From Lunularia cruciata (taxonomy: Eukaryota > Streptophyta > Marchantiopsida > Lunulariales > Lunulariaceae): a stretch of DNA of 64,000 nucleotides. The position numbers were made by a program, and so were the translations under genes. The notes beneath the pieces were generated by a model. The model saw only the letters and a program-made list of their open reading frames with translations, was not told the origin of the DNA and did no database searches. This document shows positions 9,193 to 20,755 of this stretch, in pieces. Every line of letters starts with the position of its first letter. Position 1 is the first letter of the stretch. The stretch spans positions 63,244,944 through 63,308,943 of the forward strand of contig OX419755.1 of the NCBI GenBank assembly GCA_948567375.1, read 5' to 3'.

Positions 9193-9760
9193 ATGGTTGA
9201 ATTCAATGCTAGCTCTATCATCATGAAGCTTGATAAGGGCAACTATGTTGTTTGGAAACTACACTTAAAGTATTTCCATATGAGACAAGAACTATAGGAG
9301 CTTGTCATAAGGGAGGAGATGAAACCATAAGGAGATGATAAGAGCCCAAAGGTGAGAAAATGGAAGAATCAAGCAAACCAAGTGTTACATTACCATACAA
9401 TTTTCATTTTTGCATCTATGTATAGCTATGTTCTAGATACAAAGATACCACAAGGTGCATGGAAGGGGATTGGAAGGGCATTTGAGACATTTACCAAGGT
9501 GTGCAAGTTTAATGTTGTCAAGAAAGGGTCTTTGAACAATCTATGAACAAGTACTTTATGTCTATAAAGAGTATTATTGACCAACTTGGTGGCATTGGAG
9601 TCATAATAGATGATGACAATGTGAGCATGATCACTTTACAAGGATTGGGTCCTAAGTTTCAATCTTTTCAAATGTCTATTGCTATGCTTTAGACCTTTCC
9701 TTCACTTCAAAATCTGAAGTGATATCAAAATCTGAAGTGAAGCCTCAATATCCAAGATCT
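9193..9760 (+). pseudogene. gag: Ty1/copia Gag relic
   Basis: An ATG at 9193 opens a stretch with KLDKGNYVVWKLHLK, then after stops QGAWKGIGRAFETF, then MSIKSIIDQLGGIGVIIDDD and LQGLGPKFQSFQMSI. This is the order of features of copia-type (UBN2-class) Gag: an N-terminal NY-W motif, an AW..I..F core, and the LG..I.DDD...LGLG segment. Several stops and a frame change break it. A CX2C..H..C pattern at about 9755-9790 (CSICTKNHSKSC) may be its nucleocapsid finger. The rest of the element is missing; E starts at 10147. Confidence 0.72.
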
Positions 9761-9790
9761 CAACATTAAGAGGTGTTCTATTTGTACCAA

Positions 9791-10141
9791 AAATCACTCA
9801 AAATCTTGTCTCAGTCGGCCAATTGGTAATGTTAGGGTATCAAGCTTTCATACCATGTCAAGAAACTCAAAACTCACAAGAGAGAGAGAGATAGAGATAG
9901 AGAAGGATGAACCAAGAGAATGAGTAGGTAGGTAGCACTCCCTAGTATATATATAGATCAAAGAACAATGTGCTACCCACATGGAGCATAGGCCAAGAAC
10001 CTAGTGTGCCACATAGGTGGTGGTTTTCTTCCTAACTTTGTAACAAGTATACTAAGTGGAAATGCAACACTATATAAGTTTAGTCTAACCTTGAACTAGT
10101 TCATGCCTATAGAGAGATTGGAGGCTCAACATGAGATGCTT
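9791..10141 (+). other. Unassigned interval with GA-rich microsatellite
   Basis: No coding pattern. A short (GA)n/(GATA)-like run lies at about 9880-9905, followed by a (AT)n-like TATATATATA stretch. This is the left flank of element E. Confidence 0.4.
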
Positions 10142-10146
10142 CTTAG
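10142..10146 (+). repeat. Left target-site duplication of element E (CTTAG)
   Basis: CTTAG immediately before the 5' LTR at 10147 is repeated exactly at 50533-50537, immediately after the 3' LTR. This ties the two LTRs, 40 kb apart, to one insertion. Confidence 0.85.
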
Positions 10147-10739
10147 TGTAATACCAATAACTAAGCATGTCATCTAGAGGTGGAAATGGGCTTGGTAACA
10201 TTTGGAAGGATGTTATGTATGATGGGCTACGTAGATCCAATAGAGGTGTCATCCAAAAGAAGACTTTTACTAATAGGGCAGGAGCCAAATATAACATGGA
10301 AACTTCAAAGCCAATTTTGGAGGCCTAAATGAATGAATTAGGACTAAAAAATGTGACAATTTTCTCCCTAATGTAGGAAAGGCTAGTATTCCCTCCCCCA
10401 AGTTTGTCTCATTAGAAGCTTTCCAATTGTACCTCACCCATGCAATTCAAAGATTCCTATAGGAATATTCCTTAAATATTCCCTTTGGTCAAAGATGGTT
10501 TGACCAACCAGATAGGATCAGAACCAACATGTCACCCATGCATACAACTATCTAAAGGTAGAGCTTATTGACATGTCACCAATCTATGTATCTGATCCAA
10601 GAGAGGAGCTTCCTTGGGGGGAGTCCCCTTTGCTATATTGTACAATCAAGATGCTCCTTTGGGGCATCTGAGATTGAGTGTAGAGCTTTGTATTTTCTCC
10701 TATGTTTCCCTTAAGGTCTCATATCCTTGGAAGATTACA
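10147..10739 (+). repeat. Element E 5' LTR
   Basis: 593 bp, starts TGTAATACC and ends GATTACA, matching 49945-50532 over its length. Scraps of the same LTR lie at 52809-52926 (+) and about 60410-60780 (-). Confidence 0.85.
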
Positions 10740-10740
10740 A

Positions 10741-10751
10741 TGCTATCATAG
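10741..10751 (+). promoter_or_regulatory. Element E primer-binding site (degenerate)
   Basis: TGCTATCATAG, one base after the 5' LTR, is two changes from TGGTATCAGAG, the initiator-Met tRNA complement used by chromoviruses. Confidence 0.6.
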
Positions 10752-11660
10752 TAGATATTTCAATCTAGAGAGAGTGGATCACTCCTCTTGGAGATACATA
10801 GGCTATTGAGACTGAGTGATTTTGAGGAGAGAAACTAGAGTACCATTGATAAATTAAGAGTGTGTTAGAGAGAGGATGGGATGGTGGCTTTGGGAGGACA
10901 ATATCATGCACCCCGCTTTCCATTTTTGAATACATTCCACATCAAGATTATGTACATCCAATGTGAGCAAGTGAGAGTATATCTCATTTTTCACTTCAAA
11001 GTAGAGTTCATGAAGATAGTGATGAATTCACCAAACTTGGTGATTTTGCCTATGGTGATATATGACAAAGAGTGAGATTTGACAATCTAGAGTCTATTGT
11101 GATGGATCTGAATGTGCTAAATCCTTTCCTTTTCAACACTTAAGTAGAAATCCGTTATGTGGTTAGACAAAAAGTAATGTTCAGGGAATTCATAGTCCAC
11201 AATTTTGGTGAGAAATATTATCAGCAAGTGATAGCCTCTAACATCTCAATGGTAGTCCTAATAGTCCATGCTCCCTATCAAGTGATCATATTAACCCTCT
11301 ATTAAAGTAAGAAGTAGCGATTGAGCAATTACTATCTATAGGAATCATGGATTTGTAGTTGCAAGATTTGCTGCAAGGAATGCATGGGATGTTGTACAAG
11401 TTTTGGGAGATCAAGATGACCATGGAAGCATTGAAAAGTCAATTTTATACGTTCAGGAATGATCAGGCAATGCAAGAAGGAGAATTGTCTTAAAATCCAA
11501 TACCAACAACCAAAGTACCTAGAGAGTCACTCAACCCAAGAACACTAACCCCGGTCAACAATGAAGCCACATTGTTACTGTAGATGAAGATGATATGCAA
11601 TATTGAGCCTTAAAAGGACAACGGTCCATGAGAGTAATGGAGAACTAGATTTCAAGAATG
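10752..11660 (+). other. Element E leader and N-terminal Gag region, no readable frame
   Basis: Between primer site and recognisable Gag. Short open stretches exist but none shows a family motif; the sequence is decayed. Confidence 0.4.
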
Positions 11661-12400
11661 AATCAATAATTTTAATTGTTGACAATTGAAATCACCAATC
11701 ATTCTGCCGGTGTATTTGCATGTAGGTACTTGACCCATAAGGCACTCACATGGTATGATGCTTGGGAACAATCAATGTTGGCAAAAGGAAGAGGAGTCAC
11801 TTGGACGGCCATATAGGAAAGAATGTAGAAGAATTTATAATTTGGGGATTTTGTGTAGATGGTCCAAACTTGACTATGAGGATTGAAGCAGAAGAATGGT
11901 GTACAGAAATACATGGAATCATTTCTTGATCTACATGTTGCAATAAATAACACAAGTCTAGAAGAAGCTCTAGATAACTTCAAACGAGGGTTAAAAGAGT
12001 AAATTCACCAAGAAGTAATGGTAAAAAACCATTGCATGGCTTTGGAAGCCATTGCTTGCACTCAAAGAATAGCAAGAGTGCTTGGAAAAGGTGAACGGAT
12101 AGTTTTGACTCCACATTATTAGACTGAAACACAACATTGTGTTGGACGAATTTCTATAGAATTGTGCAACATTTGGTTTTAAGAACAAGGAGCATTACCG
12201 CTCCAAGGAACAAAGATGAGTCAAAGAAGGGAGAGATGGGGTCCCACAAGGGAAAGGAACTTGAGCAAAACAACATTGTTGTTACAATTGTGGTCAAGTT
12301 GGGCACCTAGCTATCAATTGTCATACTCATTTTCCAAGAGGCCCTTGGCCTCCATACAAGCAACCTTTGAACAACATGGATAGATGAATTGAGGAGGAGG
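11661..12400 (+). pseudogene. gag: Element E Gag relic with zinc knuckle
   Basis: Fragments in shifting frames show a retrotransposon Gag pattern: ALTWYDAWEQSM near 11745, then VQKYMESFLDLHVAIN and LEEALDNFKRGL near 11895-11990, and a perfect CX2CX4HX4C zinc knuckle CYNCGQVGHLAINC at 12280-12321. Multiple stops and frame changes rule out function. The knuckle marks the C-terminus of Gag; the protease fragment follows within 250 bp. Confidence 0.75.
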
Positions 12401-12538
12401 ATGTGGAGAACACATTGAGAAATAAAGATCACCAATAAATGCACCTTGCGGCCTTATTGGCTCAATTGAGAAGTAGAAAAGTGGGGAAAGGAAGAGAACA
12501 AGTGCGCAAGGATTGAGGAAGACAAACTCACAATTGAT

Positions 12539-12890
12539 TGTTGTAAATGGAGTCCTAGAAGGCAATTAAGTGAGGGTATTGATAGACCTTGGAGCAATGG
12601 AGAATTTTTGTCTTGGTTTGTTGTATTAAGGTTAAGGATGGATCTAGAAAAGAATGAGAATGAAGAAGTAGAATTATTGTAGTACCCACATTTTAAAGAA
12701 GTAGAAAAGATGATATGTTGTAAATGGAGTCCTAGAAGGCAATTAAGTGAGGGTATTGATAGACCTTGGAGCAATGGAGAATTTTTGTCTTGGTTTGTTG
12801 TATTAAGGTTGGGGATGGATCTAGAAAAGAATGAGAATGAAGAAGTAGAATTATTGTAGTACCCACATTTGAAGAAGAAGTATGTTAGTA
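12539..12890 (+). repeat. Element E protease start, duplicated in tandem (period 178 bp)
   Basis: The segment opening VNGVLEGN and carrying the protease motif VRVLIDLGAMENF (from an LID-S/T-GAT-NF type active site, with Ser replaced by Leu) occurs at 12539-12716 and again at 12717-12890, differing at only a few bases. Neither unit continues into the rest of the protease, which reappears at 36914. Confidence 0.72.
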
Positions 12891-13703
12891 AAGCCAAAGG
12901 AGGGCTAAATGGGAAGGAAAATAAGAAGAAGCATGTGTTTGGGCCAAACCCAAAGTTGACCTTGAGTCAAATCCAAAGGACTCGGGATGGACAAGAGAGA
13001 AAGACAAAGAAGGGGACTTTGTATCAAGTAGCATAGCCTGATCCAAAGAACATGTAATGAACTTCTTTGGGTTTGCCAATCAAGAAAGTATGCGGTAAGA
13101 AAGTGATGACCTTGGGATCAAGAAGTTCTTGATTATGATAGAAAACAACCTCACAGAATTGGTGATTGGAACGGAGAAGCAACTAAAGAATGACCAAGCA
13201 ACATAGGACTATAAAATCAAGAATTCTGCAAGGAAGTCAGTGCAATGTCCAGACGCTACCCTGTCCCTATTCAGAGTCAACCCAAAGTAATGCAAATTGC
13301 AAATTCACAAGAAGAGTGGGTTAGGATCTCAAGAACAATCTTCCACAAGAAGAGAGTGAGGAAACACATGATTTCCCCAAAAGTGAGTAAGTAGAGTGCG
13401 GTGAGAGGACTTGCAATATGTAGATTAGATGTAGTGGCAAGGATCAATGTCTTAGCAAGGATCAATGTCTTAGCAAGGCTTTGTATCACGTTCTTGGCCT
13501 AGAACTAGAATTTCAGTTTTCCAAGGTTCATGATAGAAATTGCAGTGAGTGATTGCAAGGATGGGCCAAAGCACAAGGAGAAGAGAGGAAATCCGGCTTG
13601 ATGGACTAAGTTGGATTGGAGAATAGTCATGGGGAGAGAAGCAAGAGAGATAGGAGGTACCACCTTCTATTAGAAGTGTGATGCCTTAGAAGAGACTGCC
13701 GAG
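12891..13703 (+). other. Unassigned decayed sequence inside E
   Basis: One frame reads lysine-rich sequence (KKKHVFGPNPKLTLSQIQRT, about 12920-12980) before a stop near 13055. I cannot place it in a family. The boundary between E and the D-family insertion probably lies in or near this interval. Confidence 0.35.
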
Positions 13704-15360
13704 GTGAGAAATTCTTTCAATCAACCTCACACCAAGAATGGGTATAAGGTGGATAACTATAGAGACCCCGAGTGGAGAGGGATTGTAAGCATGATGATGG
13801 CAATGTTCAAGCTAGAGCAAACCACCTATGTCATAAAGCAACAAGCGGTGTTCTTTCACCAAATGTTTGTAGGAGAAGTAGTATATTGGGCAAAATGTCT
13901 GCATTAGTGCATGGGGCAGATGATTTTGGGTTGAAGGATGGACATCCCACCACATTACTTTGTGCACTTTGCAGCTTATTTCTATTTTAGGCTTTTACTA
14001 ACTTCAAAGGAGAGAAACCAAATGCAATTGCACTTTTATCTGGATTTGTGCAAGGAGGCGGATGCTGATGAAAAATACTATATGGAGAGAGTGCAAGAAG
14101 GGGACAAGTACTACAAGTTGAGTGGGATCAAGAGAATTTTATCCATTGACATCCCAAGGGCAAGGAAGAGAACTAAGCCTTAAAGTTGCCTAGCGGCAAT
14201 ACAGCCACAGAAGATGCAAAAGCTTAACCCAAAGGCAGTGGTGGTGAAAGCAAAGGAATTGACTCCAAAAGAAGAAGGGGAGTTCAAAGGAGAAATTGAG
14301 TCAAAGGGAGAAGCTTCAAGAGGAGAAGAAGAGTTCAAACTGCAAAGTGAAGATTCAAGTTGTGGCAGTGAAGGCGAGGTGAAGGTTCAGCAAACCCAAA
14401 GATGGAGTGTAGATGAAGGGAAGCTATGTCCAAAGGTCTCCATTGTCAAACGGGGGTGTGAGAAGAAGAAGGAAGAAGGAGTCTTGGCATGTCCAAGAAT
14501 TGCCAGGGAGAAAAGAAGTGTGCATGCAGCCAAGGTGTGGCCCAGTAAAGTCACCACAGAAGAGGAGAAGAGCTTGGATGAGGAATCCTTGAAGGTACTG
14601 TGAGCTGGCCTGTCTCTCACTCAGGATGAACCTCTGATGGCTATTATGGTAGCGCACCATGGACTAAGAAGGCAAGGAATCCCAACTCCATCATACTCCT
14701 CCAAGGCTAACACTCCAAGACTCAAGACATTGCTCACTAGAGAACACAATGAGAGAGAGATAGTTGCAAATGAAAGGATGATGAGTACCTCCTCACCCCT
14801 TGTTTATATACTTGTGAAATAGTTACGTACCAAAGTTACTAATTACCATAGTAACTCAAGTTACTAGACTAAAAGTCAAGTAAAGTCAAAAAGTAGAAAG
14901 GAATATCCATTCACATGGGCATATTCCCCTAAGCATGTGGTCTTATCTTGACCCAACCACTAAGTCAAGGATTCCTTCACATGGGCTATCCTTGGACTAA
15001 AGAAGAATCCAAAACAAAAAGGCTTGCGGGCCCAAGAGTTCTCAACTCTTTCCTCAAAGCCAAACACCTAGGAATAGTACCAAGTCAACACACTAAAATC
15101 CAAAATAGTGGTGCTCATCTTTTCTACTTCCTCTAAAGTAAGGTCCCATCTATCTTAGCTATGACTAACTTTAGCTAACCATGACTAATATAGAACCATC
15201 CTTTATCTCTATATAAATAATATCTCTTAAGTACTTGTAATACCAAGCTAAATATCACAATACCACACACATGCACAAATGGGTGTTACAGTACAAAGAT
15301 CATGACTTCAGGGTTGGGTGCCAGTAGTAGAGTTTCCTACAGAGGAAGATGAAGTCTAGT
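13704..15360 (+). pseudogene. Unrecognised charged ORF fragments interrupted by solo LTR
   Basis: Coding-like stretches at 13704-13907 and 13938-14183 carry HYFVHFAAYFYF and an acidic tail. A strongly charged Lys/Glu/Ser-rich stretch follows at 14214-14598. If the solo LTR (14599-15290) and one copy of its GTAC duplication are removed, the last frame continues for about twenty codons to a TAG at about 15358-15360, with a single in-frame TGA. So the LTR interrupted a reading frame. I do not recognise the protein. It could be a retrotransposon Gag tail or an extra ORF of the D family. Confidence 0.4.
14599..15290 (-). mobile_element. OTA-family solo LTR
   Basis: 692 bp, reads TGTAACACCC...GCTCACA on the minus strand, flanked by a perfect 4-bp duplication GTAC (14595-14598 and 15291-15294). 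No internal element sequence is attached, so it is a solo LTR left by recombination between two LTRs. It differs from the 3' LTR of C1 at only about two positions by eye. Confidence 0.92.
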
Positions 15361-15835
15361 GTTGTCGGGGAAAAAGATTCATGGTTATCATTGATGCCAT
15401 TTGGTAAGCTCAAGAGTCTCCTTTTATGTTACATAAGATCAAGAGTCTCTTTTAATTTTTTCATGAGCTTGGAGTTAAATTTGTGTTACGCGAGCTCATG
15501 ACTTTTGTTATGTTATTGGAGTCCCAAAGGTATTTTATTTAGAGCATTTGAGCAAAAGAGTCCCGAGGGTATATTAGTTAGTGCACTTTGAGCAAAAGAG
15601 TTTGGGGAGTTTTCATCTTTAGGAGTGACAAAGTGAAAAGAAGAGATATATTTTGAGGGATTTGCTTGGGCCTTGGGCAGAGACAGAACTTTGAGAAGGC
15701 TGGGAAGCTGGAGAATGGGGAGAGAATGGATTTTTTTGGAGAGAATTTTCCTGAAAGAGGGAGAGTGAAGTGCTTGTTGGGGAGAGCTTCAAGAGATCTG
15801 GCTGGCTAGGAAGGAAGAGCAGGGGCTTAGGAAGG
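15361..15835 (+). other. Unassigned sequence with short AAGAGTC-type repeats
   Basis: No coding pattern. The phrases CAAGAGTCTC and GAGCAAAAGAGT recur several times. It leads into the tandem array at 15836. Confidence 0.35.
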
Positions 15836-16450
15836 ACTTTGAAGGAGAGTTGAAGAAAGGAAGAGAGAAATTTTGAAGGTAGAGGGGGCTATTGTGAGTG
15901 TTGACTAGAAAGTAAAATTTCAAATGAGGGTTTGCAAGAGACAAGACAAGCAAAGGAGAACTCACACAGGAGAGGATGGCAGAGAGAAATTCCAGAGGTA
16001 GAGAGTAATGTTGTGAGTGTTGACAGAAAAGTGAAATCTCCAATGAGGGTTTGCAAGAGACCGGACGGGTAGAGGAGAAGTTTGAAGGAGAGCTGAAGAA
16101 AGGCATAGAGAAATTTTGAAGGTAGAGAGGGCTATTGTGAGTGTTGATACAAAAGTGAAATCTCCACTGAGGGCTTGCAAGAGATTGGACAAGCAGAGGA
16201 GAACTTTGAAGGAGAGCTGAAGAAAGGAAGATAGAAATTTTGAAGGTAGAGAGTGCTATTGTGAGTGTTGACAGAAAGTGAAATCTCCAATGAGGGTTTG
16301 CAGGAGACTGGACAGGCAGAGGAGAACTTTGAAGGAGAGCTGAAGAAAGGTAGAGAGAAATTTTGAAGGTAGAGAGACTGTTGTGAGTGTTGATAGAAAA
16401 GTAAAATCTCCAATGAGGGTTTGCAAGAGACTGGACAGGCAAAGGAGATT
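15836..16450 (+). repeat. Tandem repeat array, about 122-124 bp unit, five copies
   Basis: Units start near 15836, 15957, 16079, 16202 and 16326. Each contains TTGAAGGAGAGCTGAAG, TTTGAAGGTAGAGAG, GTGAGTGTTGAC and CAATGAGGGTTTGCA. The plus strand is strongly purine-rich. The second unit is more diverged. A 221-codon open frame on the minus strand across the array is a by-product of the repeat and not a gene. Confidence 0.85.
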
Positions 16451-17100
16451 TCAAAGGTTGGAGGGTTTGTTGCTATGAGAGACATGAGTAGAGGAAAGGG
16501 AATTTAGAATGTTGAGGGTTTGTTGTTGTGAGAGAGTTTTGGCAGTGGAGAACTCACGAAAGAGGAGACTGGACAGAGGAAGGAGAAAGTTGGACAGAGG
16601 GAAGAAAATTTGAAAGTAAGAAGGTTTGCTACTATGAGGGTTGGCAATAGAGAAATCTCATGAAGGAGAGGCTGGATAGAGAGGAGGAGAGAGGGTTGGC
16701 CATGGAGAAATCTCACAAAGGAGAGGCTGTGCAGAGGATACATCTTTCAAAAGTAGAGGGTTTTTGTGAGTGTTGACAGGGAAGTGAATTCTCCAATGAG
16801 GGTTTTGCAGAAGTGTTGGTGGGCAGAGGAGAGAAATTTTGAATGTAGGAGTTTTGGCTGTGGAGAGTGTCTCTATGAAGAAGTGACAGAGAAGTGGAAT
16901 TTTGAATGAAGGTTGCAGGAGTGAGGATTGGCAGTGGAGAAACCTCACAAAGGGGAAGTTGGAAGAGAGGAGAGAATTTTAGAATGTATGAGGGTTTGAT
17001 GTGAGAGAGCTAATTAAAGGAAGTAATTTTTGAAGGCAAGGGGGTTTGCTGCTGGGGTTGACAAGAAGAGATTTGCTGAATCTAAACAAGGAGATTGAAG
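16451..17100 (+). repeat. Degenerate continuation of the purine-rich array
   Basis: Pieces of the 122-bp unit (GAGGGTTTG, GAGAAATCTCA, GTGAGTGTTGACAG) recur in shuffled, diverged form. No coding pattern. Similar text reappears at 61060-62340. Confidence 0.55.
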
Positions 17101-18288
17101 GAGAGGAACAAAGAGGTAAGAAGAAAAGAAGAACCCCAAAGTCAGTTTGATCTGGATGGCAGAGTTTAGACTTCAACTGTGCCAAAAATTTAATCCTTGA
17201 TTGTAGTAGAGCTCAGACCTTGATAGTGATAGGAGTTTATATCTTGATTGAGACAATAGGCAAGGTGGAATTTTTGCAGCTGAATTTGTCTGAATTGTGC
17301 ATGAGAAGAGAGAGAATGAGTTGGAAACCCAAGACTGAATTTGGCTGCAATTGCTGCTTTCCTTCACTTATTTGACAGTCATAGGAACTTAGGTTAGTTC
17401 AGTGTGTTACTTGGAATTGATTATTTCCCAAAAGGACTTGTAAAAAGCAAGATGAGGGTGTGTTGAAAGCTATGCGATTCTTGTGGATGAACATGTTTAT
17501 TGTGAATTATGAAGAGTGCTATGAAGAAGGACTCCATTCTCGGGGTTTCTAGTCTGGTATGTGTAGACATATCAAGTCATTGATCTGTTTGCCCCGGATT
17601 GAGTCAAGCCCATACCTTGTGACCTGCTAAACAGACCCCACCAGAACCATTAACCTCAACCCAAACTTAACAAACATGAGCAGGCTGTAGTGATACATTA
17701 GGTTCAGCATTAACCCAAGAAATCCAACCAAACAGTCCTAAGAAGAGCCTATAGATAGGAGCAACTATAGGCATCTGCTCTATAAAAAGGAGGAAATTGC
17801 AATCATATGAAAGAGTAGAGTTTGCGATAGATTGCAGTGAAACTTCTAACTCTCCGATGAATAGGAAAACCTAAGCACAAGTAGGTATGTACCCGGTGCA
17901 CTCTCAAGACCATCTGATCCCCTCGACATTGGGCCGATGACATAGTAGGAGTGGTAAACAAGATAAAGGTGATGCTCAACACAAAGGTCAAAGGGACATT
18001 GGAAGAAGCCATGTTGCACGAGTTGAAGTTGTTGGTGCAGGAGACACAAAAGCGGAAGGCAAAGGACACATAGCTAAATAATTTGTAAAGTCATCTACAA
18101 GACCAAGTAGATAAGAAAATGTTGGAAGTAGGAGACAATGTGTGTCTTAGATTAGATCTTGTTAGGACGGAGTTGGATAAAATTTGTAGTGAAGTGCACA
18201 TAGTTAGAAGACCCGAAGTAAGTGAGGTAGGAGTTGAGGTGTCTTCGGACCCACTACTTGAAACATTAGAGAAGAATGGGTTAGGAGC
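17101..18288 (+). other. D-family internal sequence, left of C1 insertion
   Basis: Mostly non-coding in appearance until about 18119, where a frame reads EVGVEVSSDPLLETLEKNGL up to the C1 insertion. The palindrome arm at about 38040-38110 reads RVQVSSDLTFDTLEKSGL in the same context, so this is the 3' part of a D-family ORF. Its C-terminus resumes at 26123 beyond C1 (SSLEAKVKVDIGSD then stop). Confidence 0.55.
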
Positions 18289-18980
18289 TGTGAGCCGGCC
18301 TGTCTCTCACTCAGGATGAACCTCTGATGGCTATTATGGTAGCGCACCATGGACTAAGAAGGCAAGGAATCCCAACTCCATCATACTCCTCCAAGGCTAA
18401 CACTCCAAGACTCAAGACATTGCTCACTAGAGAACACAATGAGAGAGAGATAGTTGCAAATGAAAGGATGATGAGTACCTCCTCACCCCTTGTTTATATA
18501 CTTGTGAAATAGTTACGTACCAAAGTTACTAATTACCATAGTAACTCAAGTTACTAGACTAAAAGTCAAGTAAAGTCAAAAAGTAGAAAGGAATATCCAT
18601 TCACATGGGCATATTCCCCTAAGCATGTGGTCTTATCTTGACCCAACCACTAAGTCAAGGATTCCTTCACATGGGCTATCCTTGGACTAAAGAAGAATCC
18701 AAAACAAAAAGGCTTGCGGGCCCAAGAGTTCTCAACTCTTTCCCCAAAGCCAAACACCTAGGAATAGTACCAAGTCAACACACTAAAATCCAAAATAGTG
18801 GTGCTCATCTTTTCTACTTCCTCTAAAGTAAGGTCCCATCTATCTTAGCTATGACTAACTTTAGCTAACCATGACTAATATAGAACCATCCTTTATCTCT
18901 ATATAAATAATATCTCTTAAGTACTTGTAATACCAAGCTAAATATCACAATACCACACACATGCACAAATGGGTGTTACA
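18289..18980 (-). repeat. C1 3' LTR
   Basis: TGTAACACCC...GCTCACA on the minus strand. The adjacent CCGGGGGTAAA (minus strand, 18981-18991) is the polypurine tract. Confidence 0.92.
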
Positions 18981-18991
18981 TTTACCCCCGG

Positions 18992-19669
18992 ACTAAGTTT
19001 TCACTTTGTCCTCAAAGTGAAGGTCTCTCTACCTTCTATGGTACATCTTCAACTTATCATGGTTAATCCTATCAAAGTGTCTTCCTCCCTACTCCTTGAG
19101 ATCATAGGTGTAATTGCCCCACACCTTCTCTACTATGAAGGTCCAAAGTACTTAGGCAAAAACTTCTTTTGCACTCTCTTGAATCGAATGGAATCAAACA
19201 ACATTACCCAATCACCTTCTTTGAAAGGCTCCACCTTCTTCTTGCCTTGCCTCTTGTCATAGCTCTCCTTTTGTTTCCTTTGGGCTTGCTCCACTCAAAC
19301 CATAGCAACTGCTCTTGCCTCTTCCAACTCCATGAGTTGATCTTTCCTTGACTTCTCTGCATCACTTCCTTGTGCTTTCTTCAATCTCCTATGAATGCTT
19401 TGGAAGGTAGGAAGATCAAAGTGAATAGGTAAGGTAGACTCAATACCATACACCAATTGGAATGGAGAATATCCGGTGGAAGTCTTCATGGTTGTCCTAT
19501 ACTCTCACAAAAGTGCATGAATCCTCTTGTCCCAATGGTGTTTAGCCCCCTCCATTTCTGCATCTTTGGCCAACATCATGCACAAGGTCTGATTGGTTCT
19601 CTCTGCCAAGCCATTGGAATTTGGCTTATAGGATGTAGTTACTCTATGCATGATAGAGAAATGTCGTAG
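18992..19669 (-). pseudogene. pol: C1 integrase C-terminal part
   Basis: Minus-strand fragments: integrase core end with TSYKPNSNGLAERTNQ-type text near 19600-19640, then TGYSPFQLVYGIESTLP, LEEARAVAMV and a basic tail with EGDWVMLFDS and FLPKYFGPFIVEKVW before the 3' LTR. This is the usual GPF/Y-like C-terminus of Ty3/gypsy integrase. A stop at about 19490 and frame breaks disable it. C2 carries the same region at 47400-48055. Confidence 0.75.
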
Positions 19670-19699
19670 CATGGTTGTAGTAATGCTTCTTGTAAACTC

Positions 19700-20755
19700 T
19701 CATCCTCTATCAGAAACCAACTCCAAAGGGCATCCAAACCTAGTGATAATGCGTTCATAAAGAAATCTACCCACTTCATCTTCATTCTTGTCCCTCAATG
19801 GTCTAGCCTCAACCCACTTGGTAAGGTAATCAGTAACTACCACAATGTACCGATTGTTCCTTGGGGTTCTATTGAGAGGACTTACAAAATCAATTCCCCA
19901 CTTCTCAAAAGGTCCTAGCAATAGAATTGATCTAAGTGGTGGAGTGGATGTAGACTTTCTAGCAAAAGCTTGACAAACATGACAAGTTTTGCAATAATCA
20001 AGACAATCCTTGAAAATCCCTCTCCAATGGTAACCTGCATCTAGAATCTTGAAAGCAGTCACCTTTCCTGCAAAGTGTCCTCCACATACTAAACCTTCAT
20101 GAAACTCCTTTATGAGTAGGACAGACTCTTCCTTACCCACTGCTCTTCGAAGTAGACCATCTGCTCCTTGGTGAAAAAGAATATCCTCCACCATTGTGTA
20201 AGGTCTAGATCTTGCTGCAAGGGCCTTCCTCTCCCTAGCATGCATCCCTTCTGGATAGTTACCTTTTGTCACAAAATCCAAAATCTCCTTGTACTCCATT
20301 GGAACCTCTTGAGTGACTGAGATTGTCATGAGCTCCTCATCCGGGAAGGAATCATCCACTGGCTCATCTCCATCATGATCATAGGCTCTAGATAATAAAT
20401 CAGCATTTGCATGTTTCTTTCCTGGCCTATCCTCAATTGTGTAGTCATACTCAGACAAGAGTATCATCCACCTTGCTAGTCTCCCTTCAACATTAGGCTT
20501 GTTGAAGATGTACTTCAAAGCCTTGTGATCCGTGACAATTGTGGCTTTCCCTCCAATCAAGTAGTGTCTAAACTTCTTGAGACCAAAGATCACTGCCAAC
20601 CCTTCTCTCTCCGTGACAGAGTAGTTCTTCTCTGCTGAAACCATTTGCCTACTAGCATAAGCTATTGGATGATCATGCCCATCTTGGTCTAATTGACTAA
20701 GAGTGCATCCTATAGCTACATTAGAAGCATCAGTGTAGAGGATGAAAGGCTTACT
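19700..20755 (-). pseudogene. pol: C1 RNase H and integrase N-terminal half
   Basis: RNase H reads SAEKNYSVTEREGLAVIFGL, DHKALKYIFNKPNVEGRLARW and GKKHANADLLSRAYDHDG. The integrase zinc site follows (HEGLVCGGHFAGK then CKTCHVCQ), then the core start WGIDFVSPLNRTPRNNRYI with DYLTKWVEARP and the second catalytic Asp in ELVSDRG. The 5' end (20645-20755) is joined to RT only through a stop near 20756. The product would digest template RNA and insert DNA, but the reading frame is broken at both ends. Confidence 0.85.

Noticed and set aside
15836..16450. CRISPR-like array
   Set aside because: Units are contiguous, about 122 bp, without spacers, and in a eukaryotic genome.
15789..16454. 221-codon minus-strand frame with repeated peptide
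   Set aside because: It spans the 122-bp tandem array; base bias keeps the frame open. No start context or family match.
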